Source of the DNA: Branchiostoma lanceolatum
Taxonomy: Eukaryota; Chordata; Leptocardii; Amphioxiformes; Branchiostomatidae
Assembly: GCF_035083965.1 (NCBI RefSeq)
Contig: NC_089731.1
Span: forward strand, 4,007,001 to 4,071,000
Reading direction: 5' to 3'
DNA length: 64,000 bases
This document shows, piece by piece, positions 23,601-36,600 of the stretch. The position numbers were made by a program, and so were the translations under genes. Numbering within the stretch: the stretch's first letter is position 1; every line of letters starts with the position of its first letter. A model generated the notes under the pieces. That model was not told where the DNA came from. It searched no databases and worked only from the letters and a program-made list of their open reading frames with translations.

Positions 23601-26600
23601 ATCTAAATGAAAAACAGCTGTACCCCAATCAAAAAATGACTAATTTTGGAAAATATCCCATTATCATTTTTGCTCTTCTGTTCACTAATGAACAACTACA
23701 GTAATTGTGTATATTGTAGGACAGTTGGAATTGAATGACCGACAGTCTTGTGATGTAACATAAAATAAATCATTGAAAAAAAAGAAAGAAATTCATCCAC
23801 ACTTATAGTTATACTTCTGGTGAAGATAATTTTACATGTATATGTGAATGTGATGAAACTCTTTTAAACTATAATTATAATACGAGCAGCTGCTCACATC
23901 ATTTGCCAGCTGGTGCCTGGCCTCGTCGTAGTTCCCTTTTGCAGCGAACAGCAGGCCGAGGTTCCGGTACAGTTTGGACTTGATGGCACTGCTGCATTCT
24001 GGGGTCTTCAGCACGGTCCACTCCGCCTGGGCAAGGTACTCCTCCGCCTGCTGCAGTCTTCCCAGTCCTGCACAGAAATAACATGTTATTCAATAATGAA
24101 TCTGTTTGTTTGTCTGTTTGCAAGGTACTCCTCCGCCTGCTGCAGTCTTCCCAGTCCTGCACAGAAATAACATGTTATTCAATAATGAATCTGTTTGTTT
24201 GTCTGTTTGCAAGGTACTCCTCCGCCTGCTGCAGTCTTCCCAGTCCTGCACAGAAATAACATGTTATTCAATAATGAATCTGTTTGTTTGTCTGTTTGCA
24301 AGGTATTCGTCCGCCTGCTGCAGTCTTCCCAGTCCTGTACAGGGATAACATGCACAATGTAGTCATCATCAAGCTATCAAAAAGATGCTTGGAAGTGTGC
24401 AAGTTGCCAACTGCTTTGTCCGAAACATTTTCCCTGCTGTCTAGCCTGAGACATGATGATAGCCAACAAGACAATAGCTTGGCCAGGACCAAAGATACAA
24501 AACCGTGAGTACTGCAGTACCAAGGTCAGCCACCAGGAGGCCCAAAATCAACCTTGACATTTGAATATTCGGGGTTCACAACACCTGCCCACATTTAAAC
24601 CAAATATCATTGCAATCCATCCAGATACGGTTCTTAAGTTATATTGACAGATCTAGACATATACATGTACACAGACACATAAAAAATACAATGTTACAAC
24701 ATTTACCTCCATTTTTCATGGAGGTGATAAAGAATTGGCCGCCACATGGCTACTTCAGTGTGCTAGAAGATAATAAAAGAAAACCCCGAGCAGCTTACCA
24801 ATGCTGGCCTCCCCCAGGATGAGGTAGGATGGTACGAGCTCGATGGAGCTGAGCCCGAACACGTCGATGCTGAACCTGAGGGATTGCATGGCTGCCGGGA
24901 CCGCCTGCTCGTGGTGACCCTCAAACAGCAGCTTCTGTCCCGTTGTGCGGGTCAGCTCAATCATCCGCTTCTGAAGAGGAAAAAAGAAGAGGAAAAAAGA
25001 CGACAGAAAATTAATCCTTCAGCTTTCTTCTGATCTTATCTCTCCGTGGATTTCATATCGTTTTGAGTTCCAGTTAGAATACTTAAGTCCTTGAATCTTT
25101 TGGTCAGCAATGCCAACCGCTTATCTTCTCACTTATGACAAGGCCCAATCAGCCCAGCTGTTGAATTGTTTTTATTGGTATATTAAATCAATGGCAAAGT
25201 CAACTGTAAACAACAACTAGATTTTAACCTTTGACTTGCATGATACCTATATATATATATATATAAGCTGTAATGTGTTAATGTTATCAGGGAAGTAGAG
25301 GAATTGCTGTTGTCTTGTAGTTTAAAATGATATAGAAGTTTGGTCTACATCATGTCACAATTCAACATAACTGTATGGAAACTACATAATATTGTATATA
25401 TTAGAGTCCATTCCAAGTCACCAAGAGGGTTTTTGAATGATATTTGTAATGATTTTGAATTATTTCTAATAAAAGAATATCTGAGTAACAATAGTTCTAT
25501 TTTTTCTAAAAGATTGAATAGGAAAATTTGAATTTATTCAAATTCAATTAGATAGTTTAGAAATATCTACAAAGTTACTGCACAAAAATCTCTTTATTTA
25601 GAATTATTTCTAAACATCTATATGATTCTTTCCCTTTTACAAATATTTACAGAAAATGGTAGATAATGGTAGAATGGTGATTGCCCCCATAAATGTAGGT
25701 GCTAATCCACCCCTTCTGTCTGCTTTTGTCTGTCTTTAGATTTTACTGCAGGACACTGTTTGGTCCTTTGTGGAGAGCATTCTTCCCTATACTTCGCAAT
25801 GATGTGTGAATTACTTTTTTCCCAGCCCTCCGACCTATTTATAAAGATGTTACAAATAATGGTAGAAAATGGTAAGAAATTGTAAATAATGATAAATAAT
25901 GGTAGAATGCTGTAATCATTGTTTAGAAACTGTTAGAAATATCCTGTTCCACATGATGAATATTTCTAAAGTTTTAGAAAACCGGAGGAATATTTATAAA
26001 GTTGAAATCACATTTAAAATATTTCTTAAGTATCAAATATCTCACACAAATAATTACAATAGATTGAAAACATTTATAAATTATGACAATGACAACCCTC
26101 TTGGTGACTTGGAATGGACTCTATATGGGACCTTATTCTTATATATGCTAATTACACAACGATTTCATATGTATTAATGCATATGTATTCTGAGTTTGTG
26201 CACTGTGCACCAATCCTGACCTTTCTGTGAGTCATCTGCTGATGTCTGTGCTGGCGCTCGTCGTCGGAGCTGAGGAAGGGTTCGGGCACGCGCAGCGGGA
26301 TCAGCATCTGACAGATCTTCTCGTGGATCCCCATCCAGTCCGCCTTCTGGTGCTCCACACCGCTGTAGAAGAACAGACCAATTTGAACATGAACGTCTTT
26401 TATACATACCAGATTGCCTGGGTGCCCTTCTGGTTAGTTCACCGGGGCTCTCATAGATCCGGTTGTCCCGAGTTATGTGTATGGTCAAATTTCTTAAAAG
26501 TGAAGGCCCCTGACTTGTAAACAGTTCTTGTCTCGACCGTGATTTACATATGTCCAGACTCCGTAAGTTGATTTGCATAATAATGTTGGACGCGTTTTGT

Positions 26601-27256
26601 TTATGTCTCAGGGGCCTTTACCGTTGACCCTCAAGTTGTGCATGTGTCTTTGGAATGGTGAACGGCCCTATTAATCATCTACATAGGTGTTGCCCCCAAA
26701 TAACCCCTTCAGGGGCAAAGTAGGGCCGTCGCAACCGTGCCAGGCAGGGTGTTCCACTGAGGGATGGTACGGGGAAAGAAAGAGTGTTTATATGTACATG
26801 TGTCGGTTCTAGTCGGTTAATCCCCCAACAAACTCTGGTACATAATTATTGTCAGTCTTAATCAAGATCGAGCTTTAACATTAACTTAAGAAGCTGACAG
26901 ATCTTGTGATGGTCAAAATACAATCAGATCACAACTTTTATAAAATACAAATCTGTTTATTTTTCAAATATTGTGATTCCGATTGTCAAAATTTCCATAA
27001 ATTTGTCCCGTCATCCCTTCGTCCCGGCCCTACTTCTATATACTACCCTCTGTTCGTTATTCTTTTTACTTTATATCATTTGACCTTTTCTACCAAAAGG
27101 AACCAATGCCCCCCTCCCCCACATGGTAGAAACAATGTTATATACTCACCAGTAGTAGGTTACTCGGCACTTGGTACACTGGATAAACGCGGGTTTCTGG
27201 CACAGCTCACACAGCAAACTCACACCCTTGGGGTTCGCCAGCGGATTCAACGTCAT
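20613..27256 (-). CDS. ZMYND12: ZMYND12, MYND-finger TPR protein, 8 exons, complete
   Basis: Coding exons on the reverse strand in order: 27256-27150, 26362-26221, 24970-24799, 24067-23898, 23447-23325, 22557-22437, 21213-21068, 20744-20613. All borders are AG/GT and joins are in frame, giving 370 residues (human about 365). The MYND zinc finger has C16, C19, C27, C30, C36, H40, H49 and C53, with HQKADW and HEKIC; H40 stands where many MYND domains have cysteine. TPR-like segments follow, including LLFEGHHEQAVPAAMQSLRF, YRNLGLLFAAKGNYDEARHQ and GGYFHMANVFFRMNRMDVAD, then DEAQEAEAIQVL, all close to vertebrate ZMYND12. The family is linked to sperm flagella and axonemes. It is divergent with PQBP1 (433 bp between start codons). 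Exons 4 and 5 have partial copies in neighbouring introns. Confidence 0.94.
21237..21453. mobile_element. Small MITE built of tandem TACGCTCTACGCTAAATT units, in ZMYND12 intron
   Basis: Ends GAGGGCCTGCATG and CATGCAGGCCCTC form inverted termini. Inside, ACGCTCTACGCTAAATTC-like units repeat about six times with G/C-run spacers. ATT flanks both sides and may be a 3-bp target duplication. A related element is broken by the foldback at 37.3-38.3 kb. Confidence 0.7.
21769..22148. mobile_element. TRIM-like miniature LTR retroelement in ZMYND12 intron
   Basis: Two 148-bp direct repeats (21770-21917 and 22001-22148) differ at only two positions. Directly after the left copy comes TTGGTGGCAGCGGTGGGA, typical of an LTR-element primer-binding leader. 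Before the right copy comes a purine tract, TTTTGGGGGGAAGAA (21947-21960), then TGTAACGAGC. A 40-base partial repeat (21961-22000) precedes the right copy. Each repeat contains a hairpin of GAACGGGACCGGCCGTTC and its near complement. There is no coding sequence, and no clear target duplication was found. Confidence 0.6.
22636..22855. mobile_element. Inverted-repeat element with Penelope-LTR-like arms
   Basis: Arms at 22636-22738 and 22758-22855 are imperfect reverse complements (for example AAGCAGTGACACCTGTAGCT against AGCTATACCCGTAGGTGTCA). Each arm contains CTAAGGAA, then a short GGTGAC/GTCACC-type stem, then AAAACGTTGG, a degenerate hammerhead-like layout. A related single arm lies at about 33575-33680. 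Confidence 0.6.
23103..23158 (-). pseudogene. Partial copy of ZMYND12 exon 5 end with donor
   Basis: CCACCTCTGAGTACAGGGAG followed by TCTGCCACGTCCAT matches the 3' end of exon 5 and its donor (from 23321) with few changes. It lies about 220 bases further into the intron. It has no acceptor, so it is not an exon. Confidence 0.85.
24033..24388 (-). repeat. 89-bp tandem repeat containing the ZMYND12 exon 4 acceptor, 4 copies
   Basis: Units start at 24033, 24122, 24211 and 24300. The first is the real exon 4 edge. Each holds 35 bases of exon 4, its CTGTGCAG acceptor and about 50 bases of intron, including CTGTTTGTTTGTCTGTTTGC. Copies 1 to 3 are almost identical; the last is more diverged. The 89-bp unit is not a multiple of three. 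Confidence 0.93.
26497..26628. mobile_element. Short foldback MITE (GAAGGCCC family), copy 1
   Basis: Left AAAGTGAAGGCCCCTGAC and right CTCAGGGGCCTTTACC are inverted. The centre has TGTTTATGTCTCAG. Two more copies lie at 44547-44645 and 48957-49061. Confidence 0.65.
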
Positions 27257-27688
27257 CTTGGCCCCTCAGAAACTCACGATTTTGACCGCAGAGTTCTGAA
27301 AAAAAAGTTCCGACGACAAGCTTAGGTAAGATCGCAAGGAACAGGGCTCACTCTCGTGCCTATAGTCTATAGACTCATCTAATGATAATCAACAACTTTT
27401 GAAGAGTTCTTTGAACTCCCAACTACACTTCAGAACTGACCTTATGTTTTAGAAAACGTTAGTTTTGCCCAGAAAACCACGTACGATCGAGAGCGAAAGT
27501 GTTACCAGGCAAGCCTTGCGTTGCTAAGAACACATTCGAATCAGCAGGTACTGAACAACCTGCTAAATTTCCTGCCAGACATTGTGCTGCAGCGTCACCT
27601 TGCGGTTTCTGACTGTACTGCGTATTTTATCCGCAAACGCTTGTTTTCTCGGTGGAAGACGGCGTTTGTCCATTTTGAGCTGTGAAAT
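27257..27688. promoter_or_regulatory. Divergent ZMYND12/PQBP1 promoter with X-box-like site
   Basis: The two start codons face away from each other across 432 bases. GTTACCAGGCAAG at 27501-27513 fits the RFX X-box (GTNRCC, 0-3 base spacer, RGYAAC) with one mismatch in the second half. The site is 245 bases from the ZMYND12 start, consistent with RFX control of a ciliary gene. No TATA box is seen. Confidence 0.5.
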
Positions 27689-30600
27689 ATGCCTCTTCCT
27701 CCGCTTTTACAAGCGAGGCTAGCGAAGAGGGGAATTCTACAGGAATCGGAGAAAGGTAAGTAAAGCTGGAGCTTTGCTAGCATGTTTAGAAAGGATGTGA
27801 ATACAAATATTTTTGTCTGATATCGAAGTGGGGAGGGGGGCACATACTACACATAATACGTCCCATCCTTGCAAGCTTTGTCGGTACTAGTACTGATGAC
27901 AACGAGGCCAGCCCCGTACACTCAGTTCTGTCTCATCCGTGTATGTTGATCTCTAGTTTCATAAATCATGTCGTTGTTGATGTCTTTGCTTTACGTCTAT
28001 TTCTCCGCTAGGCACGGGAAGAAATATGCTGTTCTCTGCATGGTGCTTCTTATACCATAACTTATAACATAGAGTCGTACCGGGTCTGTCTGGTGCTCTG
28101 TTCATGCGTGTTTTGAGGATGCTGCTTAGAAATTCTCCTAAGCAAATCTTGCAGCTGTAGATTCTACGTAAGATAAACCAGATCTATATTGACAAAATAG
28201 TCCTTGTTGTTGGTCCAACAAATACTCCTTGGTAGTCCTTCGAAGACGAAGATGACCAACAAATACAGGTAACAGTTATATGCAGTGTGTTACCATAACT
28301 GACATAATAATATTGATAACATTACTCATAATCATAATCATATAACCTTGAGCTCCTTGCTCCCAAGTACTCGTAAGCAGCAGCATCCCGATGGGTGGCA
28401 TCTGTCCTACATTTGGAGTACCATATTTTCTTGGTTCAAGTTTGCACAGGTCTCAGTTGAAGTTTGCAGGGCCGACTTGGGATTACATGGTTTCCAAACC
28501 TATTGTGTCCTAACTAGTCTGCATAGACTGACTAGCTGAAAGTAGTAGCAGCCGAGTCTCTTTCGACTGTCCACAAATAATTCATAGAGGTCAAAAGAGA
28601 GTCAATAGCGATGATATACTAGCACTAGTAGGTTTGGAGAGCCGTCAGCTGACAGGGCATACGATAATTATATAAGAAGGTCACAATATAATCTTATCCC
28701 CAACCTCTGCTTGGAGTGTAGCCATTTGGCATCCAATTCCTGAGTTAGGCAGAAGGTTTAAACTTTAACCCTGGATTTTTTTTTCCCTCCCAGAATCTCC
28801 GGATGAAGAAATCATAGCGGCCGACTACGGCGAGACCACTCCCAAAGGTAAGGTGGACGGCTGCCCCAACCAGACCAACCCCTACCACACCTGTGTGGAC
28901 TACTGCAGGACACGCTGGGGCGCCACCAAGAGGGAGGCGCCGGTACTGCAGCAGGGCCATCAGCACAGCACACTGCCACCAAACTGGGTCAAAGTATGGG
29001 ACGACAAAAAGTAAGGACTCCGAGGCAGAATTTCTGAATTACTGTCTACTTTTTCTAGAGACTTTGATTTTAGTACAGCTTTTAATTCAAATCAAGGCTG
29101 TTCCATTAACCCTCATACTAGTACTAGTAGTCATACATACCAAGGAGGTTTTATAAACCCTCCTTGTATACATACGTATACAATCAGGGTCTTCGCTGGG
29201 ATCCCTGTCATATATGTACATACATGTATTACCTTACCTTAGCACCTTAGTTCCTCCCGTGCCTTTGACTGAAAGTTTGAGGCACATCGGGCTGTCCTTC
29301 TTAGTCTTCTCCCCCTGTCGCGATGTTGTGCGTCCCTCATTGCCCTATACCAGGGGCTTCCAACTTCATTGAGATTGATAATGTATATAGAGAGAAAGAT
29401 ACTAGTTACCTTTTTTTAATACATATTGTAACTAAAATTGTCTGTTATTTTAGGTAGTTGTCACTCCACATACTGTGTCTTGTGTATTGTGCGATGTAAC
29501 TACTAGTAAGTTTGTGACTTATTTTTGTAAGCTGTGTAAATGTAAAGTGCATCTATTCAGCAGCCTCTTGTACACGCTTGTATAATACAGTTGAGTTGTA
29601 CTTGTAAAAGCTATGCTGCCCCGACGGCTGACTAAGCTATGGGAGAGAGAGAGTGAGTGAGTGAGTGTACTTGTAATACAAGAGTAGACCAGACAATGAG
29701 CTAATTGCATGAGGGCGAATCACGTATCTGCATGGAATTCTGAAACCCCAAACCATTTCCCATTCACCCCATTATAACTAAAACGGCATACATGTACTTA
29801 GCCTGAATTCAATCAAGCCTCTTGTGACTGCTCGCGGCCCTGTAACCACCTCGCAACCCAAGGGGAGGGGAGAGAAACCACCGGACAGCTGGAGTTTGCG
29901 TTATACAGACTAATTGTACTAGTAAAATATTAAGCCATTATGGCATAAGTCAGACATTTGCATGAAATAATATCACTTCAGATCACATACTAGTACTGAC
30001 CTGTAGAAAAGAACACAAATCACACCGAGTACTCATGCCACTACTTAGTTTTTTTGTTTGATGTTAAGAATTGACTTGACTGTTAAGAATTTTGAACGTA
30101 GCAAATTTATCACGTTTATTATTATCACCAAGCGCAAACGTACATGTACATGTACATGGGCAGGGGAAAAAGATCTAGAGTTTCATATTAAACTTTCGGT
30201 GCAGCTTAATATTTAGGTGCACCAGTATCTATTCCCAAAAATGGATCTCGAGCCCTGGTAAATAATCCAGCTGTGATGCCATCAACCACAGCGAATCTGC
30301 GAGAGTCCTTGTAACAGCACCACGCCGGTGTCTTCTATATCTTTATCGGGAGTCAGTGACAACGTTTTGATGTAAATCTGTTCTTCTTGGTAAGAGTGTC
30401 GGTCTTTTGCTGGCTTCCACACTCTAGTCTCGTCGTAGTAATAGACAAGCTTTGTATTGTTCTTTTTGGAAGGAACAAGCTCGTACACATGGACCCAGTC
30501 GCAGAGATGCATCATCATCACCACACCTGCAAAACATAACATGATATTGATATAGCATAAAAGTCTACTCATTTTGATAGTGGTACGTAATTAAAGATGT

Positions 30601-33600
30601 AACGCTCTCTTTGTACTTTTTTGCCACTGAAGATAATGGGAATGCCAAACAAAATATTTTTGTAAGGGATTGCATTTGTCATTTGGGATGGTGACGTAAA
30701 GCTGGCAGCTCTGTGTATGAGGGAGCTTCAGGCATAAGCCTCAAACATCAACCTCTGCCCGTAAAAAAACCCAACACACTCATCAAGAAGAGTACTAGTA
30801 GGGGTGACCCAGTGTGCTACAGAAAAATCGTGAGCTGTAACAAAGCCACTAAGAACTAGCTACTTGAAAAAGCATCATGCTTCACCTCACCTCACCTCAT
30901 TTGAGGATGACTCATTTTAGTGGCTTTACTTAAATTTTTACGTTTAAGATAAAACAAAAGCTCCTTACCAAACATGCCTGTACTTGGAGTCCACCTTGAC
31001 TTTTTGCACATTTTTGTAGCGTTGCAGAATCGCGCCAATTCTGCCAATATGTCCTTCCCAAAGTCAGCTCTCTGTATGTAAGACATAGTCCTGTTTGGAT
31101 AGGTCTTCCTGTATTTTATCAAGTTGGAAAAAACATGATGTTTATCCTTTTTAAGATTGACGCCATGTGGTCCCACATTGATTGCGTCCATGTTCCTTAT
31201 GACGAGTGTGGTGTCAGATTTAAACACGGTGCTGTTCTCGCTCCAGAATTCCTGCCGACACCCTCGGTAATTCTCCAAAGGGATGAGTGTGTTGATCAGA
31301 CGAATATCCGTCCTGTTTCCAACAAACTTCTCAAACCTGTGCGTGGGAGCGCAGTTGAATCTCAGCACGGCGTTGTGGCTGTCTGAAAGAGCATAAATAC
31401 CAATAAAAATCCTGACTACCCTTTAAGCTGTCAATCATAATCTTCGGCCAAATTTGTGGATCGCCATGAAAGAAGGTCATCAAATTTTAAAATTGCCAGG
31501 CATTGGAGCCTACTAGTAAAAGCTTACTGTCACATTGGATGGCAAAGCTTCCAAAAATCCGTAAATTACAGGAGCTACATCTTCCTGATGTGTGCTGGTT
31601 CCTTTAAGGAAATTACATGTAAGGGACATATCTCGGAATGGTTGACAAGACATTGTAAAGCTTTAACAAAAATAACAAAGGAAATTACATTGTAGATTTG
31701 ATTTAAAATATGTACCATAACTACTGAAATGTCCGTCATTTTTTACTAATCTATAACATGTAATTATAACCACTCCAACTCACCTATCTCCTGACCGTAC
31801 GTGTGAAGCCTCAGGGCGTGGCTACTACTAACGACCGCGCACGAGTTAAAGTGCACCAACTTCTCCAGACTCTCCTCTGGCAAAAAGGCACTGTTTTTAT
31901 CCTTGGACGCCTGTTTTCTTGTGATGGTGGAAAACGGAACGTTCTTCTTCAGCTTGCACGACATTTCTCGTCGTAATTTGGAATCTCTCTTGACTTGGAG
32001 TGGATTCCTTCCCGTGTGGTTTAATGTTGATGCGTTTCTGAATGCTCTGACTAAGATGGCGTTCCTAGTTTGTAGAGGTTCTCCCGTGATTGACGACTGA
32101 TGTGTGGTATTTTGTAGCGCTGGAAACTGAGGTTGCTCGTTGCCTATAGCTTTATGGGTGTCAAATATCAACCTGGTCATCAAAGACTTGGTCAGGATAC
32201 CATAGATCATTACACAAACACACAGTCCGGTACCAAAGAGAAGTAGTATCCTTGTCCTCATGATATGTCCCGAGTTGATAATCTTCTCTTTCAAACACGT
32301 TGGCAGGTAGATAGTGTCCGGATTGTGCAAATCGAACACAAGGCAACCACTAATACCTGGGTCACCTATAGAACTGAAAGAAGTTGTTATACATGAACAA
32401 TGAAGAGGATTATTACAAGACAGTGAAACAATGTCAATGACATTGCAACAAAGAAGTTCAAACGTCTATGCTAGTATGTATCGTTGTGGGCGTCTTACAT
32501 GCATGACGCTGACAAATGTCATTTATAAATAAAACAAGACAGTGCAGACTGTATTTTACCCATTGTTATCTACATGCATTATTAATGAGAAAATCTCAGT
32601 AGGCTGACATACTGTAATATTAATATTAGCCAACATGACTACACCACTCACATATATGAAGACATGTTGATAATATTTACCAAAGCTTGTAAATAATGCC
32701 ATAAATTGTGTAGGTATTAATGACGTGAGGAAACTTTAAGCAACAATGGATATTGGAGATTCTTTTTTACACCTGAGTAATCTGACCTGCTGACGTTTCG
32801 GTGTCTCTCAGACACCTTCCTCAGAGCTTCTGACTGGAGTACTGCTTCTCACCGCTATAAGTAGCCAAAGTAGGTGGCGCTTTTGCGGCGGGAACACTGT
32901 CCCAAACGTGGCTAAGCTTGTATCCCCTCTCATCCCAGTTCATCACTGGTGTTGACTTCCTTATCCAGACGGCGTCTGTTATCCTCTCTATCTATTACCT
33001 TGGCCCCCTCCCAGTCTTCGACGTAGTACAGACACCGAAACGTCAGCAGGTGAGATGACTGGTTGCGTAAAAAGGAATCTCCAATATCCTGAGCTTCTAC
33101 CAACCTGATGAAATTTTTTTCGGATGTAAGCAACTATAATTTGATGAACTTGAGAAGCGGTGAGGGTACTTGATTATGACTCTGCACAAGGTCCTGTAGC
33201 AGCTGCACCACATGAATAGAGTCATGAGTAAGGCTAGGCCACACCAATTTAATTTTTTGGTTAATGGATTTTTATTTTCAAAAAAGAAAATTTTGAAAAG
33301 AAACAGATTTTTATTTTCAAAAAAGAAAATTTTGAAAAGAAAATATCCAGCATTCTGTTTTCATAATTTTTTTTCTAAAATATTTTATTTTTTTTGGAAA
33401 ATAAAAATCCGTTTACCAAGAAATTAGATTGGTGTGGCCTAATGCAAGGCTGTGTGTGCAGTCAAAACTGACATTGAAAAATGATTGATGAATCACAGGG
33501 TGTGTTTGTTGGGGTTGATTGGCTTAGAATAAAAATGATAATAAATGATTTATTGTTGGCCGTTGTACACAACCAAATGGTCTATTCAACTGAAGTTTCA

Positions 33601-36600
33601 GGGACCATCAGCTGTCACCTTCCTAAGAGCAATTCTGACTGGTTCACATTGCACTACAATACACGTGTTGTTGCCCACTAGGAGTATGATAGATGCGTTC
33701 CCAAACGCAAAGTACATGTATTTAGTAATATAACATTAGTCTTACAGGGAACTGTTATGATGCATACGGCAGTACAATGTAAATCATAAGGAGCAGATGT
33801 CACTAGTCATTTTGGTGTTTATAGTTGATGACAGTCAAGTACAGGGACGAGTGTTTGGGTCCTCAGGGTTCTCCCCAGAAATTTAAGTAGTGTATACCGG
33901 AGAAGTGTGCAAAGCACCCTAGGCAACGCAAGACCGTCCTGAGTGTACAGATCAAACAGTCTAAGAGATTGTACATGTATAATGTATAATTTATAAGGGG
34001 TAGAAAATTTCTATCCCGCCTTCATTTTCATAACGGTTACCATGATTCCACTGTGTCCTGCATCTTGCAAGCTCCCTTAGGACTTGATGTTTATTTTCTC
34101 TTGTTACAAGGAGAAATTATATCTATCTCAATGTTATTTTCATAATAGCACATTCACATTATTGTATAGGATGGTATATAATTATAAATTTCTTGTTTCC
34201 TTCCCCCCCAGTCAGCACCATTATTACTGGAACGCAGAAACAGACCAGGTCTCGTGGCTGCCTCCAACAGGTACCTCTAGTGATGAAATATAATTATGAT
34301 ATTAATCTCACAGGACACGCATGTTGCTTCGTCCTAAATTAGATTTTTGTAACCCTTGAATTTATAATGGGAATATCAAGCAAAATATACAGTCAAGAAT
34401 CACTAAAAAAGACAACAAAACACACAAAGCGTATTACTTAAAAGTAAAAAGATTTGTTTTCTTCATGGATGTTGGTAACTCTTTGTTTGACCCATTGCTA
34501 ATTGTTTTTCCTACAGATCCTGCATCAAAGATTACAGTCCCTGCAGCCTGGCTAGCAGGTAAGGTACAGAGTACAGACTGTGTTGGATGTTTATGCAAAG
34601 TGGCAGATAGAGTGTTTATCAGACATACTGCATGGCCTTATACATTGTAAGGCTAACTCACATAATTCTGACGGGTAAATGTACACCACAGTTAGAAAAC
34701 AGTGCTATCAAGGCGTTCTCTAGCATGCCATAAACACCTGGATACCTCTATCTGAAGTGTGTGTAGTTTGGGCATTTAACTAGTCCTGATGCTGCATTTA
34801 GTAGATTTTTTTCCTTTCACCTTTTATTTTCTAATGACTAATTAAAGCACAACCCTGTGTGTTTGGCCATTAACGCAAGACGTAACCAGGCCACTGTCTT
34901 GAAAAAGCATCATGCTTCACCTCAGTTGAGCATAACCTATGAAGTTTATTCATGGTGATGTGTTACCTTATACTTACAGGCACAGCGGCTGAAAAGTCGG
35001 ACAGTGAAGGAGAGGGAGACGACGACGATGATGATGATAACGATGATGATGACGATGATCTGACAGACGACAGTGAAGACAACGACACCCACGATAGTTC
35101 AGACACAAAGCGTAGAAAAGAGCCAATTGGAAAGCCTCGCTACATGGAGTCCCGTCAACAGAGAAGACCAGCCCCGTATCAGAGGGGTGGAGGGGGTAGA
35201 GAGAGACAAAGAGGTAAAATAACAGTAACTACATGACATTGTATATAAGTTCATTTATTTTTGTGGGGACTTATTTCTGTACTAGAACAGTACTGTTATG
35301 TACTACATGTACATGTATGATACACTACCATGATCATAGTACAAATTTAACTGTTTCAATTGCAAACTTTAAACACTGCGAAAGCCTCCCTTTCGCTTAA
35401 AAGCTTCTACCGCAGAATTAAGTCACAAGTAATCCAATGGAAATGCATTCACTGTGTCATGACTTTGTGGTTGAAAGGTCCTAATAGGAAAATAAAACCA
35501 CCACAGATATTTCAAGATTTACACTGTACTAAAGTTATGAATCTGAGGAGTTGTCTTGCTTGCTTGCAAATCTTGAAAACCATTAGGGACGGAGATATAC
35601 GTCGATATGCCATCTGGGGATAAAACTGGGCTTTTGCATTAACACCCAAAATTTGTCACCGAAACAGTTTTTACATGTATTTGTCAAAATCTGATTTTAT
35701 CAGTCTTTCTTCCACATTAGGTCTCATCCCAGTGACACAACTTGACAACACAAGACAACTAACTAAATACAGGGGAACAATAGAGAGTGAACCGCTAACT
35801 TTGCTGTTTTTCTGTCTCTTCCAGGATCGGGAGGGCGAGACAAAGATGAGCTGGACCCCATGGACCCTGCATCCTACTCAGATGCACCAAGGTAACATAT
35901 GCATAATTATAGAAAGCAAACCTCAAACATTAGGCATCAGAAATAGATTTGGAGTTTCATGTTTTGATATGCTTAAAGAAAAGCTGACTGTGTATTATGT
36001 ACAAACTGTATATGGCCCTTTACAAGTACAAGACAGATACAGGTCAATTAAACTTCCGAGTAATATTATGCAGAAATACAAAATAGATCTATAGACTAGA
36101 TAGACATTTTGTACCTATTCATGTGCATCCCCTACTAAGTAAATGCAATTAGCCTGGCTGGACATGAGTTTGCAATAAAGAAATTAACTATTCAGATTTG
36201 ACTGTACACTTCTGGCAAACATCCATCCATCCATCTCTCCCATATAGCTTAGTCAGCCATCGGGGCAGCAAAGTGTTCAGTGGAGGTTCTGGCAAACAGT
36301 AGAGGTTGATTTCTTCACATTTACATGTATCTCAAACACCTCTCAGTATTTCACCCAGAATAATGGTGATAGAATTTCACAATGTGCCTAAAAGTGGACT
36401 GCTTTTATCATTGTTAGCCCTTTGTAACAGCTACAGGCTAGTTGCCAGCCCTGGCTGTGCGTGGTGAATAGCCAAACCAATAAATAAAAATTAACAATTT
36501 TCTGTTTTCCCACAGAGGAACGTGGTCGACCGGACTGCCCAAGGCAAACGAGGCCAAAACCGGCGTAGATTCCACGGTCTCCGGGCCGCTCTTCCAGCAG

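Noticed and set aside
28794-28850. Shorter PQBP1 exon 2 ending at the internal GTAAGG
   Set aside because: Joining it to the WW exon breaks the frame, and the longer exon supplies the first half of the WW domain.
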